This document shows, in pieces, positions 25,416 through 35,185 of a stretch of 64,000 nt of DNA. This DNA comes from Mariniphaga sediminis. GTDB lineage: Bacteria > Bacteroidota > Bacteroidia > Bacteroidales > Prolixibacteraceae. The stretch spans positions 248,001 to 312,000 of the forward strand of contig NZ_QWET01000004.1 in the NCBI RefSeq assembly GCF_003573545.1. The letters run 5' to 3'. Positions within the stretch are counted from its first letter, which is position 1; each line of letters begins with the position of its first letter. Both the position numbers and the translations under genes were made by a program. Below the pieces are notes generated by a model. It saw nothing but the letters and a program-made list of their open reading frames with translations. It did no database searches and was not told the DNA's origin.

Positions 25416-26924
25416 ATGAAAGCAATACTTTATAGTATGGTTTTGATGGGGTTGTTTTTTTCATCCTGTCAGAATCAGCATACCAAAGAAGAAGCACACG
25501 GCCACAGCGGCGAGGAAGCCAGTTTTCAGTTTACTGCATACCAATCCGGGTGGGAAGTGTTTGCGGAAACAGAACCTTTTATTAAAGGTCAAACATCAGA
25601 AATTCTTGCACATATTACTAATTTATCTGATTTTTCGCCCCTGAAAGAAGGAACCGTTACGGCCAGCCTGATTGTTGGCACAAAAGGAATCAGACAAACA
25701 CTCGAAAAGCCGACACGGGACGGTATCTATCTTTTTAACCTGCAACCAGATGTCACCGGGAGCGGGAGGTTACTTTTTGAAATTGCAACGCCCGACAGCT
25801 CCTATTCCGTAACCATAAACGGGGTAACTGTTTTTGCTGATGAACACGATGCTTTTCACGAAGCCGAAAAAGTGGCCATCAGTAATCCTAACGCCATTAC
25901 CTTTACCAAAGAGCAATCATGGAAAATTAATTTTGCTACGGGAATGCCCCAAATGATTCCGTTTGGCGAAGTTATTAAAACCACAGCCCGGATACAGCCG
26001 GCCCAGGGAGAAGAAATGATTTTAACCGCCCAGACCAACGGAGTGGTTCACTTCAACAGAAAAATACTTTCCGAAGGCATTCAGGTATCAAACGGCCAAA
26101 CATTGTTTAACCTCGCCGGTAGCCAACTGGTTGACGACAACATGCGGGTAAGGTACAATCAGGCAAAAAATAATTATGAAACGGCCAAAGCCAATTACGA
26201 GCGAATGGCAGCGCTGGCTGAAGAAAACATTGTTTCGCAAAAAGCGTTGCTCGATGCCCGCAATTCTTTTGAAAATGTCCGCCTGGTCTTTGAAAACCTT
26301 CAGCAGAATTTTAATGAGAACGGACAAGTCGTCCGGAGCCCGCAACAAGGGTACATCAAACACCTTTACGTTTCAAACGGCCAGTATGTAAATGCAGGCG
26401 AGCCCCTTGTGAGTATCACGCGAAATAAAAACCTGTTTCTTAAAGCTGAATTGCAGCAAAGTTATGCCAACAATTTGCCCTTTATTAAAACGGCAACTAT
26501 TCATTCGCTCACAGATGATGCCGTTTTCACGCTGAAAGAACTTAATGGTGAAATTATTTCATTCGGAAAGAATGTCTCGGATGAAAACTACCTGATTCCG
26601 ATAACAATCAGGGTAGAAAACAGAAACAGTTTTATTCCCGGAAGTTTTGTTGAAATTTACCTGAAAGCACAGCCTGACACAGAAGTTTTAACCGTACCCA
26701 ATGCATCGCTGATTGAAGAGCAGGGAAGTTTTTCAGTACTGGTTCAGCTGTCTCCTGAAAAGTTTGAAAAGCGGGAGGTAAAAACAGGCAGCACGGATGG
26801 AATCAGAACAACGATCGTAAGTGGGTTGAATTTGGATGACCGCATTGTACTGAAAGGGGCCACCCTTGTGAACCTTGCCGGCGTTTCCAATACCCTCGAT
26901 CCACACGCAGGGCACGTTCATTAA
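25416..26924 (+). CDS. RND metal-efflux periplasmic adaptor (CusB/CzcB-like)
   Basis: A 502-residue membrane-fusion protein with a lipoprotein signal (MKAILYSMVLMGLFFSSC). A His-containing N-terminal region (EEAHGHSGEEASFQF) precedes a beta-sandwich part and the adaptor core: a lipoyl/hairpin section around RVRYNQAKNNYETAKANYER and beta-barrel segments near VVRSPQQGYIKHLYVSNGQ. It links the inner-membrane pump to the TolC-like channel. ATG 25416 fits the signal; the frame extends upstream only with non-signal sequence. The C-terminus ends HAGHVH, again His-rich. Confidence 0.9.
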   Translation: MKAILYSMVLMGLFFSSCQNQHTKEEAHGHSGEEASFQFTAYQSGWEVFAETEPFIKGQTSEILAHITNLSDFSPLKEGTVTASLIVGTKGIRQTLEKPTRDGIYLFNLQPDVTGSGRLLFEIATPDSSYSVTINGVTVFADEHDAFHEAEKVAISNPNAITFTKEQSWKINFATGMPQMIPFGEVIKTTARIQPAQGEEMILTAQTNGVVHFNRKILSEGIQVSNGQTLFNLAGSQLVDDNMRVRYNQAKNNYETAKANYERMAALAEENIVSQKALLDARNSFENVRLVFENLQQNFNENGQVVRSPQQGYIKHLYVSNGQYVNAGEPLVSITRNKNLFLKAELQQSYANNLPFIKTATIHSLTDDAVFTLKELNGEIISFGKNVSDENYLIPITIRVENRNSFIPGSFVEIYLKAQPDTEVLTVPNASLIEEQGSFSVLVQLSPEKFEKREVKTGSTDGIRTTIVSGLNLDDRIVLKGATLVNLAGVSNTLDPHAGHVH

Positions 26925-26936
26925 AAACAAAAAACA

Positions 26937-29900
26937 ATGTTAGACAATATTATAAAGTTTTCACTAAAAAATAAACTGTTGGTGCTGGTTACGGCGGGAG
27001 TTGTAATGCTGGGTGGTTTATACGTTGCCCCGAACATGGATGTGGACGTATTTCCGGACTTAACGGCCCCTACAGTGGTTGTAATGACCGATGCCCATGG
27101 AATGGCGGCCGAGGAAGTGGAGCGGCTGGTTACTTTTCCGATTGAAACTGCCGTAAACGGAGCCACTGACGTGAGGCGGGTACGATCCAGTTCTTCGCTT
27201 GGTTTTTCTTTCGTTTGGGTGGAATTTGACTGGGGGACAGACATTTACCAGGCGCGCCAGATTGTAAGCGAAAAACTGGTTACGGTAGCCAACGAAATGC
27301 CCATTGGAGTGAGTCCGCCGGTACTTGCACCGCAATCTTCCGTAATGGGCGAAATTTTGTTTATCGGCATGCAGGCCGATTCCACCAGCATGATGGATTT
27401 ACGGACTTTTGCCGAATGGAACGTAAAACCGGTGCTATTGGCAACCGGCGGGGTTTCGCAGGTAACGATTATTGGCGGAGATTACAAGCAATACAAAGTA
27501 CTGGCCGATCCACAAAAAATGAAATATTACGGTGTTTCTCTGAACGAGTTGGCTGAAACCTGCGCGGGAATTTCACAAAATTCAACAGGCGGTGTGGTCC
27601 GGCAATACGGAAACGAATACACTGTGCGGGGCGTGGCACGTACATCCAACATCGAAGAACTCGGAAACTCGTTTATCAAACAGATTAATGGTGCTCCCAT
27701 AAGGGTGAACGATGTAGCTGAAGTAATTATAGGCAGTGCAGTAAAGCAGGGATACGCATCACAAAATGCCACCCCTGCCATTATCCTTTCGGTTTCGAAA
27801 CAACCCAATGTAAATACATTAAAACTCACCGAAAATATTGAAGCCAATCTGGCCGAATTAGAAAAAACGCTTCCACCCGATGTGAACCTCGATACAAAAA
27901 TTTTTCGCCAGGCTGATTTTATTGAAAAATCAGTGGGTAACGTGCAAAAGGCACTCATCGAAGGGGCCGTATTTGTGGTTATAATCCTGTTCCTTTTTCT
28001 GGGCAGCTTCCGTACCACCATTATTTCGGTTGTTTCCATCCCCTTATCGTTACTGGTAGCCATTCTGGTTTTCAAACTGATGGGAATTACGATCAACACG
28101 ATGAGCCTCGGCGGGATGACCATTGCCATTGGTTCGCTGGTGGATGATGCGATTATCGATGTAGAGAATGTGTACAAACGATTACGCCAAAACCATCAAA
28201 AACCGAAAGAAAAAAGAAAATCGGCATTTAAAGTGGTTTTTGAAGCATCAAAAGAAATCAGGGCCTCCATTTTAAATGCTACTCTCATTATTATTGTCGC
28301 GTTTATGCCTTTGTTTTTTCTCTCGGGAATGGAAGGCAGAATGCTGAAACCGCTGGGGATTGCTTACATCGTTTCGCTGTTTGCATCACTGATTGTGGCG
28401 TTGACCGTAACACCGCAGTTGTGTAAAATTTTACTTTCAACAGAAAAATACCTTTCGCGAAAACAAAAAGAAGCCTGGCTAACCCGGAAGTTAAACGCAG
28501 GCTACAGTAAATCGCTGAGTTGGATTTTGAATCATAAAACGGTTGCCATTGCTACCACCCTCGGGTTGTTTGTTGCCGCATTACTCACACTAACAACCAT
28601 GGGAAGGAGTTTCCTTCCTGAATTTAATGAAGGCGCACTCACCATTTCGGCCATTAGCAAGCCAGGCATTTCGCTGGAAGAGTCGAATAAACTTGGGAAC
28701 CTCATCGAGGAGGAACTACTGAAAATCCCGGAAGTAAGCACTACCGCAAGAAGAACAGGACGGGGCGAACTGGATGAACATTCGCAAACCACCAACAGCG
28801 CCGAAATCGACGTCAATTATGAACTGGATAAGAGGGAAAATGAAGCATTCCTGGCAGATGTCAGGCAAACGCTTGCTTCTATTCCGGGAATTGCAGCTAC
28901 TGTAGGTCAGCCACTGGGGCACCGAATCGACCACATGCTGTCAGGAACCCGGGCAAACATTGCCATCAAACTTTTTGGTACCGATCTCAACAAAATGTTC
29001 AACCTGGGGAACCGCATAAAAAATTCGATCACAGGTATTGAAGGACTCGTGGATGTGAATGTGGAACAGCAGGTGGAAATTCCACAAATTCAACTTCGCG
29101 CCAAACGCGACATGCTGGCAAGCTACGGAATACCGGTCAGCCGGTTTAACAGCTATGTTGATGCTGCTTTTGCAGGAGAAAAAGTGGCTGATATTTACGA
29201 GGGCCAAAAAAGTTTCGATTTAATTGTGCGACTGAATAAAGACTACACTGAAAGTATGGAGGGAATAAAAAACGCACTGATTGAAACCGCTGATGGGAAA
29301 AAAGTTCCGCTCAACCAGGTAGCTGAAATTGTTTCAGCATCGGGTCCCAGTTCCATTAGTCGCGAAAATGTACAGCGTAAAATTGTAGTTTCCGCTAATG
29401 TTTCCGGACGTGATTTGCTTAGCGTGGTAAATGAAATCAAGGAGCAAATCAATGCCAACATTGAACTTCCGGAAGGTTACCGGATTCAATATGGCGGGCA
29501 GTTCGAGAGTGAAGCCCGTGCATCGCAAACATTGCTTCTTGCATTCATTGTGGCGATTATGCTGATTTTCCTGATCCTTTTTCAGGAATTCAGGGATGCC
29601 AAACTTTCCGGAATTATTTTACTCAACCTTCCGCTGGCACTCATTGGCGGCGTGTTCACCATATTTTTCACCACCGGAATCATTAGTATTCCTGTAATCA
29701 TCGGTTTTATTACCCTGTTTGGGATTGCCACCCGTAACGGAATCCTGCTGGTTTCAAATTATAATCATTTACAATCGAAAGGAATTTCACCCCGGGAAAC
29801 CATCATCAAAGGTTCTGTTGACCGGCTGAATCCTATTCTGATGACGGCGCTGACTGCAGCGTTGGCACTTATTCCGCTTGCCTTCAACGGTGATGCCACC

Positions 29901-30023
29901 GGAAATGAGATTCAAAGCCCGATGGCAAAAGTTATTCTTGGCGGACTGCTTACTTCCACACTGCTCAACATTTATATTGTACCTATTGTGTACAGTTTTT
30001 ATCTAAAAAAGAAAAGTTCATGA
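26937..30023 (+). CDS. Heavy-metal RND efflux permease (CusA/CzcA family)
   Basis: A 1028-residue inner-membrane pump with twelve expected membrane segments and two large periplasmic loops. The CusA/CzcA-type N-terminus DVDVFPDLTAPTVVV, the proton-relay region SLVDDAIIDVENVYKRL in the fourth membrane segment, and the second-half counterpart ATRNGILLVSNYNHL are all present. It exports cations from periplasm or cytoplasm through the adaptor and outer channel. Whether copper/silver or cobalt/zinc/cadmium is preferred cannot be read safely here. Its stop overlaps the start of the TolC-like gene (ATGA). Confidence 0.93.
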   Translation: MLDNIIKFSLKNKLLVLVTAGVVMLGGLYVAPNMDVDVFPDLTAPTVVVMTDAHGMAAEEVERLVTFPIETAVNGATDVRRVRSSSSLGFSFVWVEFDWGTDIYQARQIVSEKLVTVANEMPIGVSPPVLAPQSSVMGEILFIGMQADSTSMMDLRTFAEWNVKPVLLATGGVSQVTIIGGDYKQYKVLADPQKMKYYGVSLNELAETCAGISQNSTGGVVRQYGNEYTVRGVARTSNIEELGNSFIKQINGAPIRVNDVAEVIIGSAVKQGYASQNATPAIILSVSKQPNVNTLKLTENIEANLAELEKTLPPDVNLDTKIFRQADFIEKSVGNVQKALIEGAVFVVIILFLFLGSFRTTIISVVSIPLSLLVAILVFKLMGITINTMSLGGMTIAIGSLVDDAIIDVENVYKRLRQNHQKPKEKRKSAFKVVFEASKEIRASILNATLIIIVAFMPLFFLSGMEGRMLKPLGIAYIVSLFASLIVALTVTPQLCKILLSTEKYLSRKQKEAWLTRKLNAGYSKSLSWILNHKTVAIATTLGLFVAALLTLTTMGRSFLPEFNEGALTISAISKPGISLEESNKLGNLIEEELLKIPEVSTTARRTGRGELDEHSQTTNSAEIDVNYELDKRENEAFLADVRQTLASIPGIAATVGQPLGHRIDHMLSGTRANIAIKLFGTDLNKMFNLGNRIKNSITGIEGLVDVNVEQQVEIPQIQLRAKRDMLASYGIPVSRFNSYVDAAFAGEKVADIYEGQKSFDLIVRLNKDYTESMEGIKNALIETADGKKVPLNQVAEIVSASGPSSISRENVQRKIVVSANVSGRDLLSVVNEIKEQINANIELPEGYRIQYGGQFESEARASQTLLLAFIVAIMLIFLILFQEFRDAKLSGIILLNLPLALIGGVFTIFFTTGIISIPVIIGFITLFGIATRNGILLVSNYNHLQSKGISPRETIIKGSVDRLNPILMTALTAALALIPLAFNGDATGNEIQSPMAKVILGGLLTSTLLNIYIVPIVYSFYLKKKSS

Positions 30024-31198
30024 GAAAAATATTGTTATTAACTAGTTTGTTTTTGATTTCGTTTGGAATTTCGGCCCAGACTGAAACAAGCCGGATCCTT
30101 TCAGAAATTGAAAAAAACAACACCACACTGGAAGCTTATCACAATGTAAATGAAGCACAAAAAATGGAAAACCAAACGGGGATTTACCTGGAAAACCCGG
30201 AAGTTGAATATCACTATTTGTGGGGCAATCCAATGATAATTGGAAAAAGACAGGATGTTACCGTTACACAATCATTCGATTTTCCGACTTCTTACGGATT
30301 AAAGAAAAAAATTGCCGGTGTACAAAACGAACAGGCTGATTTGGATTTCCGGATGAAGCGAAGTGAGGTGTTGTTCCGGGCAAAAACCGTTTGCATCGGG
30401 TTAACTTACCTGAATGCAATGCACGAGGAGTTAAAAAAACGGGAACAGAATGCCCGGGATATTTTTGAAGCGTACGAAGCCAAATTTAAAAACGGCGAAA
30501 CCAATATTATTGAAAAAAATAAAACGCGTTTAAACCTGCTGAACGCCCAAAAGGCCATCCGTGAAAACGAAACACAACAAAACGTTTTACTGGCTGACCT
30601 CAAACGTCTCAACGGCGGGAAAGAAATTCGTTTTACACAAAGTGAATTTGCCCCTGCTGAACTTCCAGAGAATTTTGATTCCTGGTTTGAAGAAAACCGC
30701 GAACAGAACCTGCTGCTGCAAATGGTTTCCAACAAAATTGACATTCGTGAAAAACAGCTAAAACTGACCAAAGCGTTGAATTTACCTAAGTTTTCAACAG
30801 GATACATGTCCGAATCCGTTGAAGGGGAAGCTTTTAAAGGGATTGCCCTGGGAGTTACCATTCCACTCTGGCAGAACAAGAATACGGTTAAGCTGGCGGA
30901 GTTGCAACAAAAAGTGGCCGAAGAAATAGCCGCCGATGAACAGGTTCAGAGCTACAACCGGCTGAAAAGCCATTACGAGAAAGCGCAACAACTTCAGGAA
31001 ACATTAAAGGACTATACCCAGGTGCTTGAATCAGTCAATTCAACAGAACTACTGAAAAAAGCACTGGATGCCGGTGAGATTTCTTTGATTGATTACCTGA
31101 TGGAACTTTCGCTGTATTACGGCACCGTGGATAATATTCTTTCCATCCAAAACGAATTGAGTCAGACGCTGGCGGGACTGTATTACTACCAGTTGTAA
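30020..31198 (+). CDS. TolC-family outer-membrane channel (CusC/CzcC-like)
   Basis: A 392-residue outer-membrane efflux protein with signal MRKILLLTSLFLISFGISAQ, the two-repeat helical barrel pattern with long coiled-coil segments (about 130-200 and 290-345), and typical ATPQ-like stretches such as SLIDYLMELSLYYG near the C-terminus. It is shorter than many TolC proteins, as is common for CzcC-type members of this phylum. It starts within the permease stop codon (4-base overlap), so the two are translationally coupled. It ends the efflux operon before a terminator. Confidence 0.88.
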   Translation: MRKILLLTSLFLISFGISAQTETSRILSEIEKNNTTLEAYHNVNEAQKMENQTGIYLENPEVEYHYLWGNPMIIGKRQDVTVTQSFDFPTSYGLKKKIAGVQNEQADLDFRMKRSEVLFRAKTVCIGLTYLNAMHEELKKREQNARDIFEAYEAKFKNGETNIIEKNKTRLNLLNAQKAIRENETQQNVLLADLKRLNGGKEIRFTQSEFAPAELPENFDSWFEENREQNLLLQMVSNKIDIREKQLKLTKALNLPKFSTGYMSESVEGEAFKGIALGVTIPLWQNKNTVKLAELQQKVAEEIAADEQVQSYNRLKSHYEKAQQLQETLKDYTQVLESVNSTELLKKALDAGEISLIDYLMELSLYYGTVDNILSIQNELSQTLAGLYYYQL

Positions 31199-31219
31199 AA
31201 TATCCAATTGTTGTAAGGG

Positions 31220-31256
31220 AAGGTTCTCATTCCCGAAAAGGTGAGAGCCTTTCTTT
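31220..31256 (+). terminator. Terminator of the metal-efflux operon
   Basis: AAGGTTCTCA (31220-31229) and TGAGAGCCTT (31242-31251) pair over 10 bp with one G-T wobble, followed by TCTTTTT. It lies between convergent TolC-like and DUF423 genes. Confidence 0.82.
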
Positions 31257-31628
31257 TTAAATTTTCTTCCAAACCGCCAGAAACAAAACGACCCATCCGG
31301 CAATAAAACTCAACCCGCCCAACGGAGTTATCGCTCCCAGCCATTTTATGCCTGACACTGCCAGCACATACAAACTTCCCGAAAACACAATAATTCCTGC
31401 CGTCAACAGAATGGCCGACCATTTTAAGAGCCCTGACGGGTACATCACAGCCAGGATTCCAATGAGCAGCAATCCCAATGCGTGATAAAAATGGTATTCC
31501 ACACCGGTTTTATACGTTTGAAGCATGTCGGTTGAAAGTTGCGATTTTAATCCATGTGCTCCAAACGCACCCAAGGCAACCGCCAGTGCCAGAAGTACCG
31601 AAGCGGTCATTAAAATTGTTTTAGCCAT
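31257..31628 (-). CDS. DUF423-family small membrane protein
   Basis: A 123-residue inner-membrane protein with four hydrophobic segments. DUF423 hallmarks are visible: ALAVALGAFGAHGLKS near the N-terminus, YKTGVEYHFYHALGLLL and TPLGGLSFIAGW. The family is widespread and its function is not established. It stands alone, converging with the efflux operon. Confidence 0.9.
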   Translation of the reverse strand: MAKTILMTASVLLALAVALGAFGAHGLKSQLSTDMLQTYKTGVEYHFYHALGLLLIGILAVMYPSGLLKWSAILLTAGIIVFSGSLYVLAVSGIKWLGAITPLGGLSFIAGWVVLFLAVWKKI

Positions 31629-31817
31629 TTCTTTGAATTTTGTAATGACATTAACAAAATTGGAAACCGGATGTTTGATAGGCTTATGAAGTGGGCTTGG
31701 GCATAAAATTCAGTTAAAAAAATAAAAGCCTCAACCTTTTATTTCAAAAACAGGATACCAAAGGACAGCCAATTCTCCCCGCTTTCCTAATTTTGCACGG
31801 ATAAAAAATCGCAAAAA

Positions 31818-33056
31818 ATGGAAAATAAGAATAGTATTTTCAGCACATTCCCTGAAACAGCAGATTTACTGGAATGGTATAAACAACAAAAAACACACCC
31901 AATTCCGGAGATCAACGGGCATATTCATACCCCTCACTCGTTCAGTGCCTTTTCGAATATAGAACAGGCTTTTCAGATGGCTCAAACCGAAGGCATCAGC
32001 GTGTTGGGCATCAATGATTTTTACACCACAGAGGGTTACACAGAATTTGCCAGCCTGGCAACAAAGTTCAACGTTTTTCCATTATTCAACATTGAATTTA
32101 TGGCACTGCAGCACGACTTGCAGGACGCCGGAATTCGGGTGAACGACCCCAACAATCCGGGACGTACATATTTCAGTGGGAAAGGATTACGTTTCCCGGT
32201 AAAAATGAGTGCCGGCTCGCAGGAAAAAGTGGAAGAATTACAGCAGGAAAGCAACCGCCAAACTTATCAAATGGTGGAAAAACTGAATGCTTTTTTTGTT
32301 GAAAACAACATTGACCTTCATTTTGATGCCGCCACCATACAAAAGGAATTGGCTAAAAATCTCTTTCGTGAACGGCACATTGCCCAGGCCATTCGCCAGG
32401 CCGTTCTTGCGAAAGAAACTACAGATGACGGAAGAAAGTTACTTTTTCAAAAAATCTTTTCTGGGAAGGAGTTACAATCGCCATTGAAAAATATTGCCAA
32501 GATAGAAAACGAAATCAGGGGAAACCTGCTGAAGTCAGGGGGTGCAGCATTTGTTCCCGAAGATCCGAAAGCTTTCCTTTCTTTGGAAGAAGTAATTGAC
32601 GTTATTACTGACGCAGGCGGAATTCCCTGCTACCCCGTTTTACTGGATGACCCCAAGGGAAATTTCACCGATTACGAAGCGGATAAAAATGCACTGCTCC
32701 AGGCGCTGGTTGAGAACGACGTGTATTCCATCGAACTGATTCCGGGCCGGAACAACTTCAAAATCCTCAAAGATTTTGTCACCTTCTTTCACAAGAACGG
32801 ATTTGTAATTACTTTCGGTACCGAACATAACACCCCCCAACTGGACCCGCTGAAGGTCAGCTGCCGGGGAGGAGTTGAGCTGGATGATGAACTGAAAAAA
32901 ATCAATTACGAAGGCGCAGCCATTATTGCTGCTCACCAATATTTCCTCAGTAAAGGTATGGAGGGGTATCTGGATGGAAGAAAAGCCAAAATTGCTGAAA
33001 AAGAAAGTTTTATTGAGTTAGGAAAAGCAGTGATTGCATATTTCCAGAAACCTTGA
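31818..33056 (+). CDS. PHP-domain metal-dependent hydrolase-like protein
   Basis: A 412-residue protein with an N-terminal PHP motif: EINGHIHTPHSFSAFSNI gives His35 and His37, followed by LGINDFYTTEGYTEF. Later metal-ligand candidates are FNIEFMAL and FGTEHNTPQLDP. PHP domains are phosphoesterases acting on sugar phosphates, histidinol phosphate or nucleic acids. No polymerase or HisK feature is seen. It lies 51 bases before an aldolase/SDR fusion, suggesting a sugar-phosphate role (inference). A -7-like TAATTTTG is at 31788-31795. Confidence 0.82.
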   Translation: MENKNSIFSTFPETADLLEWYKQQKTHPIPEINGHIHTPHSFSAFSNIEQAFQMAQTEGISVLGINDFYTTEGYTEFASLATKFNVFPLFNIEFMALQHDLQDAGIRVNDPNNPGRTYFSGKGLRFPVKMSAGSQEKVEELQQESNRQTYQMVEKLNAFFVENNIDLHFDAATIQKELAKNLFRERHIAQAIRQAVLAKETTDDGRKLLFQKIFSGKELQSPLKNIAKIENEIRGNLLKSGGAAFVPEDPKAFLSLEEVIDVITDAGGIPCYPVLLDDPKGNFTDYEADKNALLQALVENDVYSIELIPGRNNFKILKDFVTFFHKNGFVITFGTEHNTPQLDPLKVSCRGGVELDDELKKINYEGAAIIAAHQYFLSKGMEGYLDGRKAKIAEKESFIELGKAVIAYFQKP

Positions 33057-33107
33057 AGGTTTTAAAAACTTTTAAGGTTTAAACCACTTATAAAAATCAA
33101 AAAAATC

Positions 33108-35084
33108 ATGAACCAGGAAATACAAGATCTCATTGAAGTTTCGAGATACTACGGGCAGAACAAGTCTTACGTGATTGCCGGTGGCGGAAATACTTCTTTT
33201 AAAAATGATCAGCATCTTTGGATAAAAGCCAGCGGAATCAATTTAGGGAATATCAGTGAGAGCGGATTTTGCGTACTCGACCGTGCCAAACTGAATGCGA
33301 TTCCCAACCAGCAGTTTTCGACCGACACGGTACAACGGGAAGAGGAGGTAAAAAACGCCCTGCTCAACAGCCGGGTGGATCCCGGTTCCGGACTGCGCCC
33401 TTCGGTAGAAACATCGCTACATAACCTGTTCAGCTACAAATTTGTGGTGCATACACACTCCACACTGGTAAACGGACTAATGTGCAGCAACCAGGCCGAA
33501 CAAAAAACCCTGGAAATCTTCGGAGAGGAAGTTCTTTATGTACCTTACTCTGATCCCGGATATATTCTTTTTAAAATTATTGCAGATAAAATAGATGAAT
33601 ACAACCAAAAATTCCACCGGGATCCGCAAATTGTGCTGATTCAGAATCACGGTATTTTTGTAGCTGCCAATACTGTCGACGAAATAAAAGGCATTTATGC
33701 CGGTATTGAAACAAAACTGAAAAGCACATTTGCTGTTTTTCCTGAATCAGTGGAAATACCTGTTTCCGAAAAAATGGCAGAAATATTGCCCGCTGTGCGC
33801 ATGTTACTTTCCGAAGAAAAGCTGAAAGTTGCCACGGCATTCAACAGTTCCTGGGTTGCCAACTTTATTACCCAAAAAGACACATTCGAAAAAGGACTTG
33901 CCCGGCCGTTTAATCCCGACCAGATGGTGTACTGTCTTTCAGAATACCTTTTTGTTGAGCACTCCGATACCGCCGAAAAAATAATTCTGGAGGCTCAAAC
34001 CAAAATAGAAGAATTCCGGAACCGGCGGGGCATGATGCCCAAAATTATATTCATTCAGAACGAAGGGGTTATTGCTGCTGAAGAATCGGCCGTTTCTGTA
34101 GGTTATTTAAAAGATATGGTAAACGACTTCTGCCAGATAAGTATCCTTTCTGAGAATTTTGGCGGCCAGCATCCGCTCACACCAGCCCAGGTTGCATTTA
34201 TCGAAAACTGGGAGGTCGAAAATTACCGCAAAAAGGTTTCGCTGGGCGGAAAAGCGCAGGGTCGACTGGAAAATAAAACGGTAGTGGTTACCGGCGCTGC
34301 ACAGGGTTTTGGTGCAGGTATAGCTGAAATACTTTTTAACCAGGGAGCTAACATAGTGGTTGCCGACCTCAATGAAGAAAAGGGAAAAGAATTTGCCCGG
34401 CAACTCAATTCCAAAGGAACAAAAAACAGCGCTGAATTTGTTTCAGTGAACGTTTCTGAAGCTGCATCAGTGGATGAAATGGTACGTAAGGCAGTACTCC
34501 GGTTTGGTGGGCTGGATGTACTGATTTCCAACGCCGGAATTTTACGTGCCGGCGGCCTCGACGAAATGGAGCCTTCCACTTTTGAGCTGATGACAAAAGT
34601 GAACTATACCGGTTATTTCCTGTGCGCCAAATATGCACAAAGGGTGATGAAAATCCAGCACCGGTACAAACAGGATTTCTATATGGATATCATTCAGGTT
34701 AATTCCAAATCGGGTTTAAAAGGAAGCAACAGAAATTTTGCTTACGCGGGAGGAAAGTTTGGCGGCATTGGTCTAACACAGTCCTTTGCGCTGGAACTGA
34801 TGCCATTCAACATCAAGGTAAATTCCATATGCCCGGGCAATTATTTCGATGGCCCGCTGTGGAGTGATCCCGAAAAGGGACTCTTCGTTCAGTATCTGAA
34901 TGCAGGAAAAGTGCCGGGCGCCAAAACTATTGCCGACGTAAAACTGTTTTATGAAGCACAGGTTCCGGCAGGGCGCGGCTGTACACCCGAAGATGTGGCA
35001 AAAGCCATTTTTTATGTCATCGACCAGCAATACGAAACCGGACAGGCAGTGCCTGTAACCGGGGGACAAAATATGTTGAAATAG
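33108..35084 (+). CDS. Bifunctional class II aldolase / short-chain dehydrogenase
   Basis: A 658-residue fusion. The N-terminal half (about 1-370) is a class II aldolase/adducin fold with Zn-type His motifs HTHSTLVNGL and IQNHGIFVA. The C-terminal half (about 385-658) is an SDR with TGAAQGFGAGIAE, NAGILRAGG and the catalytic YAGGK. The arrangement resembles rhamnulose-1-phosphate aldolase/lactaldehyde dehydrogenase fusions, which cleave a ketose phosphate and oxidise the aldehyde, but no rhamnose genes are nearby, so the substrate is open. It clusters with PHP, zinc-type dehydrogenase and IMPase-like genes. Confidence 0.88.
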   Translation: MNQEIQDLIEVSRYYGQNKSYVIAGGGNTSFKNDQHLWIKASGINLGNISESGFCVLDRAKLNAIPNQQFSTDTVQREEEVKNALLNSRVDPGSGLRPSVETSLHNLFSYKFVVHTHSTLVNGLMCSNQAEQKTLEIFGEEVLYVPYSDPGYILFKIIADKIDEYNQKFHRDPQIVLIQNHGIFVAANTVDEIKGIYAGIETKLKSTFAVFPESVEIPVSEKMAEILPAVRMLLSEEKLKVATAFNSSWVANFITQKDTFEKGLARPFNPDQMVYCLSEYLFVEHSDTAEKIILEAQTKIEEFRNRRGMMPKIIFIQNEGVIAAEESAVSVGYLKDMVNDFCQISILSENFGGQHPLTPAQVAFIENWEVENYRKKVSLGGKAQGRLENKTVVVTGAAQGFGAGIAEILFNQGANIVVADLNEEKGKEFARQLNSKGTKNSAEFVSVNVSEAASVDEMVRKAVLRFGGLDVLISNAGILRAGGLDEMEPSTFELMTKVNYTGYFLCAKYAQRVMKIQHRYKQDFYMDIIQVNSKSGLKGSNRNFAYAGGKFGGIGLTQSFALELMPFNIKVNSICPGNYFDGPLWSDPEKGLFVQYLNAGKVPGAKTIADVKLFYEAQVPAGRGCTPEDVAKAIFYVIDQQYETGQAVPVTGGQNMLK

Positions 35085-35185
35085 CAGTAAAAAGGAGTAA
35101 TAAGTGGTGAGGAAAAATTAAGTCTGAAATATGGATGGGTTATCTGTCACAACACTCAGACCTCACTACTCAAATCTAAAAAAAT

